Positions 14,336-19,093 of a stretch of 19,093 nucleotides of DNA are shown one piece after another. The stretch lies in NCBI GenBank assembly GCA_030018605.1, contig JASEHP010000012.1, forward strand, positions 1-19,093, read 5' to 3'. The notes under the pieces were generated by a model. The model saw nothing but the letters and a program-made list of their open reading frames with translations, was not told the origin of the DNA and made no database searches. Numbering within the stretch: position 1 is the first letter of the stretch; the number at the start of each line of letters is the position of its first letter. Origin of the DNA: Thermodesulfovibrionales bacterium (lineage in GTDB: Bacteria > Nitrospirota > Thermodesulfovibrionia > Thermodesulfovibrionales > UBA1546). The position numbers and the translations under genes were made by a program.

Positions 14336-15957
14336 AATCTCCTTATCGCCTTCTCCGCTATCTCTCTATCGCTGAATTTATGCCTTATGCCTTTTATCTC
14401 CTGATAATCCTCATGCCCTTTACCAGCTATCAGCAGTATATCGCCTTCCGCTGCAGTCTCCACTGCCTTTTGAATAGCCTTCTCCCTGTCGGGCTCGATT
14501 GTATAATTCATCCTCAATGCGCCCTTCTCTACTTCCCTTATTATCTCCATCGGTTCTTCGCTGCGGGGATTATCAGAGGTTATCAAAACGTAATCGCTCA
14601 GTTTTGTTGCTATCGCAGCCATTCGGGGCCTCTTTCCCCTGTCCCTGTCGCCGCCGCAGCCAAAAACAGTAATAATGCGTGATGCGTGATGCGTGATGCG
14701 TGATGCGTTATTTGTATAATGCTGCTCTGCTGCTCTGCTGCTCTGCTGCTCTTTAATAATTCCCTTAGCCGTTAGTATCAGTCTTTCAAGCGCATCTTCC
14801 GTGTGCGCATAATCAACTATGCAGAGGAAATCCTGACCGAGGTTGATTTTTTCAAACCTTCCTTTTACAGAAACCATATTTTTTATTCCGCTTATTATCG
14901 CATCCCACGGCACATTCAGGCTCACGGCAGTGCCGATAGCAGAGAGTATGTTGTAGACATTGTAAATCCCTATAAGCGGTGACTGAATATTGTATGTGCT
15001 GCCGTTGAAGTTAATATCAAATAAAAGTCCGTCAAATGAGTTTTTAATATTTACTGCAACAATATCAGCGCCTGTTTCAATGCCGTATGTAATCACATTT
15101 TCAGTCTTTGAACCCCGTAGATTTGCCGCGCCTTGCTGCGATGTCTTGAGTTCGGAGATCAATCTCCTTCCATAAGGGTCGTCAAAATTTATTACAGACG
15201 TCCCGTCTTTCAAAAGAAGTTCTTTAAACAGTCTTTCCTTTGCCCTGAAATATTCCTCCATCGTTATATGAAAATCCAGATGGTCTCTTGTAAGATTTGT
15301 GAAAACTGCAACACTGAAACCCGTATAGTCCACCCGCTTCTGCGCAAGCGCATGGGATGATACCTCTGTCACTACATGGCTGCATCCCGCTGAAACCATC
15401 TCGTTCAATGCAGCCTGAAACTCAAGCGCCTCAGGCGTGGTATGAGGGGCGTCATAATGCCTGTCTTTCACAAGATAATTTATAGTGCCTATCAGCCCGG
15501 CATCTTTTCCCCATGCCTCAAGTATTGATTTTATAAGATACGCTGCGGTCGTCTTTCCATTGGTCCCTGTTACGCCGATGACAGTCAATTTACCGGACGG
15601 CCTCTCGTAAAAATTATTGGAAAGATACGCAAGAGCCTTCCTGCTGTCACTGACACGGATGAATACAGGAATCGGTGAATCGGTCGCCTCGGGCGACTCG
15701 CCGAGGAGAGTGAATCGGTCGCCTCGGGCGACTCGCCGAGGAGAGTGAATCGGTGAATCATAAACCACTGCGCACGCTCCCCTTCCTGCCGCGTCTTTTA
15801 TGAAATCATGACCATCAACGTGCTCGCCTTTAACGGCAACAAAGACATCGCCTGCCTTGACCTTCCTTGAGTCATAAGCAATCTCCGCTATTTCAACATC
15901 CGTGCCGCCTGTTATCTCTTTTATCTCCATATCTTTTATAAGCATCCTTAGGTTCAT
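14323..15957 (-). CDS. murE: UDP-MurNAc-tripeptide synthetase, meso-DAP adding
   Basis: MurE adds the third stem residue; the motif DNPR (462-465, in TSDNPRSEEP) is that of enzymes using meso-diaminopimelate. The 544-residue protein is longer than the usual 480-500. It shows AYDSRKVKAGDVFVAVKG (27-44), the ATP loop GTNGKTTA (131-138), HTTPE (172-176), TEVSSHAL (197-204), TRDHLDFH (223-230), VDYAHTEDAL (381-390) and AGKGHEDYQ (511-519). Extra length comes from repeat-encoded residues 68-97 and 402-427, and perhaps about 271-286. The start MNLRMLIKDMEIKEI fits the family N-terminus. No Shine-Dalgarno precedes it: the upstream bases are a repeat hairpin ending in TTTTTT. Confidence 0.96.
   Translation of the reverse strand: MNLRMLIKDMEIKEITGGTDVEIAEIAYDSRKVKAGDVFVAVKGEHVDGHDFIKDAAGRGACAVVYDSPIHSPRRVARGDRFTLLGESPEATDSPIPVFIRVSDSRKALAYLSNNFYERPSGKLTVIGVTGTNGKTTAAYLIKSILEAWGKDAGLIGTINYLVKDRHYDAPHTTPEALEFQAALNEMVSAGCSHVVTEVSSHALAQKRVDYTGFSVAVFTNLTRDHLDFHITMEEYFRAKERLFKELLLKDGTSVINFDDPYGRRLISELKTSQQGAANLRGSKTENVITYGIETGADIVAVNIKNSFDGLLFDINFNGSTYNIQSPLIGIYNVYNILSAIGTAVSLNVPWDAIISGIKNMVSVKGRFEKINLGQDFLCIVDYAHTEDALERLILTAKGIIKEQQSSRAAEQHYTNNASRITHHASRIITVFGCGGDRDRGKRPRMAAIATKLSDYVLITSDNPRSEEPMEIIREVEKGALRMNYTIEPDREKAIQKAVETAAEGDILLIAGKGHEDYQEIKGIRHKFSDREIAEKAIRRLWRF
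14677..14752. repeat. Two-armed repeat in murE: heptamers plus octamers
   Basis: The left arm (14677-14711) is gcgtgat four times, then gcgttat, five heptamers. The centre is 9 bases. The right arm (14721-14752) is gctgctct four times exactly. It is 76 bases in total, encoding MurE residues about 402-427 in the C-terminal domain, between the DYAHTEDALERL helix and the strand ITVFGCGGDRDRGKRP. The octamer is shared with the carboxypeptidase gene. Confidence 0.9.
15669..15754. repeat. Direct 35-bp duplication with octamer flanks in murE
   Basis: A 35-bp unit is perfectly duplicated in tandem (15677-15711 and 15712-15746). Each unit is gaatcggt plus a 27-base GC-rich part with nested inverted repeats, including gtcgcc-tcg-ggcgac. 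Extra gaatcggt copies stand at 15669-15676 and 15747-15754. It encodes MurE residues about 68-97 in the N-terminal domain, in frame and without stops. The core resembles the FtsQ tail palindrome. Confidence 0.9.
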
Positions 15958-15967
15958 CGCTAAAAAA

Positions 15968-16034
15968 GTGTCAAGGGGTCATAGCGTCAAAGGGTCAAAG
16001 CCTATGATGCTTTGATACTTTGATACTCTGACAC
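15968..16034 (-). repeat. Two-armed octamer hairpin between ftsI and murE
   Basis: The left arm (15968-15999) is gtgtcaag, gggtcata, gcgtcaaa, gggtcaaa. The centre is gcc. The right arm (16003-16034) is tatgatgc, tttgatac, tttgatac, tctgacac. By hand, about 22 of 32 positions pair as Watson-Crick and 2 as G-T. In the direction of transcription the hairpin is followed directly by TTTTTT (15962-15967), then AGCG and the murE ATG. That layout resembles a weak intrinsic terminator or attenuator. The octamer family is the same as at 1375-1454. Confidence 0.85.
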
Positions 16035-16053
16035 TCGGTCTCTCCAACACCCT

Positions 16054-17754
16054 CTATCTCCTCTCAACAACAAGCATGTTTTTCTCTATCGTATCTTCCC
16101 TCGGCACATTTAGATACGAGAGCGATTGTTTTGCAATCTCCTTAAAAACAGGAGCGGCAATAACCCCTCCGTAAATCTGCCCCTTCGGCTCATAAATAAC
16201 TACTATCATCGCTATCATGGGATTGTCTGCAGGAACGAATCCGACAAATGAACCGACATATTTCTCCTTTGAATATCTCTTTGTCCTCGGATCTATAATC
16301 TGCGCTGTCCCTGTTTTGCCTGCAACGTGATTTCCCTCAACAGAGGCGCTTTTGCCTGTCCCGCCTTCCTCTGCGACTGTCTTTAATATATCCTTGAATA
16401 TTTCTGCTGTCTTTTTTGAGATAGCCCTCTTATTTCCCTTGGAGCTAAATGAATACACAGGGACATCATGCGGAGACCTTATCTCTGACACTACATGAGG
16501 TGTAACAAGAACGCCTCCGTTTGCTATCGCCGAGTAAGCCCTCAGAATCTGAAGCGGCGTAACCGCAACCTCCTGACCTATTGATATTGCTCCTATAGAC
16601 CCTGCCGACCACTTTTCAGGCGGCCTTATCCAGCCTGATACTTCACCGGGCAGGTCTATGTCTGTTTTTTCTCCAAAGCCAAAGCGTTTTGCGTACTTAT
16701 ATACCCTCTCCCTGCCAAGCTGTATACCGATCATGGTGCTGCCGACATTTGACGATTTCTGTATCACTTCTTTGAACGTAAGCACACCGTGTTTGTGCGC
16801 GTCATGGATGACAGACCCGCCCACGGATATGGCACCCTTGCTGCAGTCAAACTTCGTGTCAAGTTTTACTATTCCCTCTTCGATAGCAGCGGAGCCGACA
16901 ATTATCTTGAATGTAGAGCCCGGCTCATAAATGTCTGTTATTGCCCTGTTTCTCTTCTCAAAGTCCTTTGCATACGATGCTAAATTTGGATCGTATGCAG
17001 GCCTGTTTGCAAATGCCAGTATCTCGCCTGTGAATGGATCCATCATTATTACGGTTGCGGCAGATGCCCGCCATTGCGACATTGCATTATCAAGCTCTTT
17101 TTCAGCTATATATTGAAGCCCTTCATCTATAGTCAGAAACACATTGTTGCCTTTTGACTCTATATCCACGCCTGCAGAAAGCGTCCTGCCTCTTGCATCC
17201 CTCGTAACAATGATCTTTCCTCCTGGTGTCTTTAAGAATTTATTGTATTTCAGTTCAACGCCTTCAAGTGCCTGATTATCAATGCCGACAGCGCCGATAA
17301 CGTGAGAAGCAAGCTTGCCTTTCGGATAAAATCTCTTTGCATCAGGCACAAAACCAATCCCCTTTATATCCATTTTTTTTATCTTTTCCGCTGTTTCAAT
17401 ATTAAGCTTTCTTTCCACCCAGACAAATCTGCCCTTGGAAGAAAACTTTGCAAGCATTGCTTCGGGCTTTTTCCCTATAACTCCTGAAATATCATAAGCC
17501 GCAGTCTGGGGAGAGACCATTGCTGGGGGGTCGCAAAACAATGACTCCACTTCAAGATTCACACCAAGCTCCCTTCCCCTTCTGTCAAATATGAAGCCGC
17601 GCCTTACCTGTATATCTTCATGCTTGAGCTGTTGTATCCTTGCCCTCTCGGAAAACCTGCCATGGTTAAGCACCATCAAATCCACAAGACGCAAAAATAC
17701 CGCAACAAAACCAAAGATTATTGCGGTATTAAGAATTATCGCTCTTTTCCTCAT
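16054..17754 (-). CDS. ftsI: Septal transpeptidase FtsI (PBP3)
   Basis: FtsI cross-links new glycan strands at the septum together with FtsW. The 566-residue class B penicillin-binding protein has a short cytoplasmic start and one membrane anchor (about 7-27). The family motif RRGFIFDRRGRELGVN is at 51-66, and a pedestal region runs to about 200. The transpeptidase domain is complete: STFK (280-283, in YEPGSTFKI), SSN (334-336) and KTGT (480-483). LASHVIGAVGIDNQALEGVE (148-167) is typical of the class. The C-terminus has no PASTA domain, fitting a Gram-negative. The start lies 21 bases after ftsL with AAGGGA upstream. No repeat is found within the gene. Confidence 0.96.
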   Translation of the reverse strand: MRKRAIILNTAIIFGFVAVFLRLVDLMVLNHGRFSERARIQQLKHEDIQVRRGFIFDRRGRELGVNLEVESLFCDPPAMVSPQTAAYDISGVIGKKPEAMLAKFSSKGRFVWVERKLNIETAEKIKKMDIKGIGFVPDAKRFYPKGKLASHVIGAVGIDNQALEGVELKYNKFLKTPGGKIIVTRDARGRTLSAGVDIESKGNNVFLTIDEGLQYIAEKELDNAMSQWRASAATVIMMDPFTGEILAFANRPAYDPNLASYAKDFEKRNRAITDIYEPGSTFKIIVGSAAIEEGIVKLDTKFDCSKGAISVGGSVIHDAHKHGVLTFKEVIQKSSNVGSTMIGIQLGRERVYKYAKRFGFGEKTDIDLPGEVSGWIRPPEKWSAGSIGAISIGQEVAVTPLQILRAYSAIANGGVLVTPHVVSEIRSPHDVPVYSFSSKGNKRAISKKTAEIFKDILKTVAEEGGTGKSASVEGNHVAGKTGTAQIIDPRTKRYSKEKYVGSFVGFVPADNPMIAMIVVIYEPKGQIYGGVIAAPVFKEIAKQSLSYLNVPREDTIEKNMLVVERR

Positions 17755-17775
17755 TCATCCCTTCTTAATTACAGG

Positions 17776-18123
17776 CTAAGGCCCTGACAACTGCCTCCCC
17801 TCCAAAGATGCCTTGAATGGGGTGTTCTTCCCATCCTTTTTTACATGGACTACTTTTATCCTGTCAGGGAAAACCAAAGCGAGTTTTCCGCTGCCCTTGC
17901 TTTTAACGCTCTGTATTGACAGAAGGCCTGCCTTCTCTGCCATCAGAGTCTTTCTGTCCCTGAGGATTTCCATCCTCCTATGGTCAAGCGCGGCAATACT
18001 GTATTCTGTTGTTCTTACGCTTGACCTCAGCCATACGATTGAGAAGATGCCGAACAAAATAAGTGCTACTGACAGAGGGACCATGAAGAAAGAAAAAATA
18101 CCGTTCCGGTTCACATGGGTCAT
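17776..18123 (-). CDS. ftsL: Cell division protein FtsL-like
   Basis: FtsL is a small bitopic divisome protein that pairs with FtsB through a periplasmic coiled coil and helps activate FtsWI. The 115-residue product has a short cytoplasmic tail, one hydrophobic segment (about 10-31, IFSFFMVPLSVALILFGIFS), then a charged helical region with heptad-like spacing (about 38-72, EYSIAALDHRRMEILRDRKTLM). FtsL sequence is poorly conserved, so the name rests on topology, size and its fixed place between rsmH and ftsI. It starts as ATGA over the rsmH stop, so translation is likely coupled. The tail past the coiled coil (FPDRIKVVHVKKD) is as expected. Confidence 0.82.
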   Translation of the reverse strand: MTHVNRNGIFSFFMVPLSVALILFGIFSIVWLRSSVRTTEYSIAALDHRRMEILRDRKTLMAEKAGLLSIQSVKSKGSGKLALVFPDRIKVVHVKKDGKNTPFKASLEGRQLSGP

Positions 18124-19025
18124 ATTTTTTCCGCTCCTCTTAATTTTGCGCTCCTCGCAGACGGGTTTAATCTTATTTCTTCGTCTGAAGGGGCAATGGG
18201 TTTTTTGGTTAACATCCTAAATACCCCCTGTTTCTGCTCATCCCTTATAAAGTTCTTTACTATCCTGTCCTCAAGTGAATGATATGAAATAACACACAGC
18301 CTGCCTCCGCTCTTAAGAATGCCCGCCGCCTCATTAAGCCCTTTTCTGAGTTCATTGAGTTCATCATTCACAGCAATCCTCAATGCCTGAAACGTCTTTG
18401 TTGCAGGATGATGCTTCCCTCTCTTTTTGTAAACGCCGTAAACTATACCTGCCAGTTCAGCGCAGGTCTCTATTTTCTTTTTTGCCCTGTAATCAATAAC
18501 TGCCCTTGCTATTTTCCGGGAGAGTTTTTCCTCGCCGTACTCCCACAAAACCCTGCTTATCTCTTTTTCAGGATATTTATTAACAATGTACGCTGCTGTA
18601 ATTTCCTGTTCCCTGTCCATCCTCATGTCCAAAGGCTCTTCTGAAAAAAAACTGAAGCCTCTTCCAGCGGTTTTGAGATGAAACATGGATGTGCCGAGGT
18701 CAAATAGAATGCCGTCTGCTTCTGAAATGCCTGTTGCTGCAGCCAGCTTGCTGATATCAGAAAATTTCCCCTTCTTCACGGTAAGCCTGTTATCGGGAAT
18801 TCTTTTCATCGCCATATCCAGAGCCTCTTCATCCCTGTCAATGCCGAGAAGCCTTCCATTGCCGATATGCCTGAGTATTTCTTCTGCGTGACCGCCAAGC
18901 CCGACTGTTGCATCAACATATAGCCCCCCGAACTTTGGTTTCAGCAACATAATCACCTCCCTTAACATCACCGGAAGATGAATCCCGCTTAGAGATTTAT
19001 CTCTAACGGGATGAATAACCCTCAC
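18120..19025 (-). CDS. rsmH: 16S rRNA (cytosine1402-N4)-methyltransferase RsmH (MraW)
   Basis: RsmH methylates N4 of C1402 in the 16S rRNA P site using S-adenosylmethionine, and is the usual first enzyme gene of dcw clusters. The 301-residue protein shows HLPVMLREVIMLLKP (16-30), the SAM loop DATVGLGGHAEEIL (38-51), GIDRDEEAL (61-69) and FDLGTSMFHL (108-117). FSFFSEEPLDMRMD (124-137), HPATKTFQALRIAVNDEL (206-223), YHSLEDRIVK (248-257) and NPSARSAKLRGAEK (287-300) follow. Family proteins usually begin close to the HIPV motif, but here 15 residues precede it and a palindromic repeat encodes residues 5-15. The only start upstream of the motif is GTG at 19025, with GAGAGG about 9 bases before it. 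Confidence 0.96.
   Translation of the reverse strand: MRVIHPVRDKSLSGIHLPVMLREVIMLLKPKFGGLYVDATVGLGGHAEEILRHIGNGRLLGIDRDEEALDMAMKRIPDNRLTVKKGKFSDISKLAAATGISEADGILFDLGTSMFHLKTAGRGFSFFSEEPLDMRMDREQEITAAYIVNKYPEKEISRVLWEYGEEKLSRKIARAVIDYRAKKKIETCAELAGIVYGVYKKRGKHHPATKTFQALRIAVNDELNELRKGLNEAAGILKSGGRLCVISYHSLEDRIVKNFIRDEQKQGVFRMLTKKPIAPSDEEIRLNPSARSAKLRGAEKI
18977..19016. repeat. Palindromic element in the rsmH N-terminus with 7-base flanking repeats
   Basis: atcccg-c-ttagagat and atctctaacgggat form an inverted repeat with a 2-base loop and one bulged c (18982-19012). The heptamer gatgaat is present on both sides in direct orientation (18977-18983 and 19010-19016), partly overlapping the stem, as a target duplication might look. 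It encodes RsmH residues 5-15 (HPVRDKSLSGI), in frame, before the conserved HLPV motif. Confidence 0.8.
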
Positions 19026-19093
19026 AGTTCACCGCCTCTCGTGTCAAATCATTTAACATGGTAACCGAAGCTTCTTCTGTTGAATCATGAAAA

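Noticed and set aside
14677..14752. Regular repeats considered as a CRISPR array.
   Set aside because: Units of 7-8 bases without unique spacers, inside a coding gene; no cas genes present.
9831..15754. Extra residues in MurD, MurE and Ddl considered as frameshifts or sequencing errors.
   Set aside because: Conserved motifs continue in the same frame on both sides of every insertion and no stop codon is present.
19003..19092. Short open frame entering from the right edge (about 29 codons, reads FHDSTEEASVTMLND then on to a stop inside the rsmH palindrome), possible end of mraZ.
   Set aside because: mraZ is expected here, but the fragment shows no MraZ motif I recognise, overlaps the rsmH start, and is too short to judge.

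Overview
The window is almost entirely one division-and-cell-wall (dcw) cluster, all on the minus strand. In transcription order (right to left) it reads rsmH, ftsL, ftsI, murE, murF, mraY, a DacA-like D-Ala-D-Ala carboxypeptidase, murD, ftsW, murG, murC, murB, ddl, ftsQ, ftsA, ftsZ. A GC-rich hairpin lies just after ftsZ. No + strand gene is convincing. Stop/start overlaps or gaps under 100 bases join nearly all neighbours, so this looks like one long operon whose promoter (and any mraZ) lies beyond the right edge. No RNA gene, CRISPR array or transposase is visible.

Together the genes make lipid II and build the septum. MurC, MurD, MurE and MurF add the stem peptide, with Ddl supplying D-Ala-D-Ala and MurB the UDP-MurNAc. 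MraY and MurG make lipids I and II. FtsW and FtsI polymerise and cross-link septal glycan. FtsL and FtsQ are divisome scaffolds, and FtsA tethers the FtsZ ring. The extra carboxypeptidase would trim terminal D-Ala. MurE carries the DNPR motif of meso-diaminopimelate-adding enzymes, so the wall is probably the Gram-negative mDAP type. Gene order and protein style suggest a deep-branching Gram-negative such as Nitrospirota or a deltaproteobacterial relative. That placement is inference only.

The unusual layer is a set of short-repeat insertions scattered through the operon. Most are arrays of 7- or 8-base units, and arm length is strikingly constant: five heptamers (35 b) or four octamers (32 b). 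Several occur as two-armed elements of about 67-80 b with a short centre: ddl, murG/ftsW, murE, dacA-like N-terminus, ftsI/murE and ftsA/ftsZ. Others are single arms (murD twice, dacA-like C-terminus) or palindromic elements (rsmH N-terminus, ftsA C-terminus, ftsQ tail, murE, murD). Inside genes they are in frame, free of stops, and placed in loops or tails of essential enzymes. In the carboxypeptidase they encode the hydrophobic core of the signal peptide. In the ftsI/murE gap they form an imperfect hairpin followed by T6 directly before the murE start. These elements are the best candidate here for something not well described.
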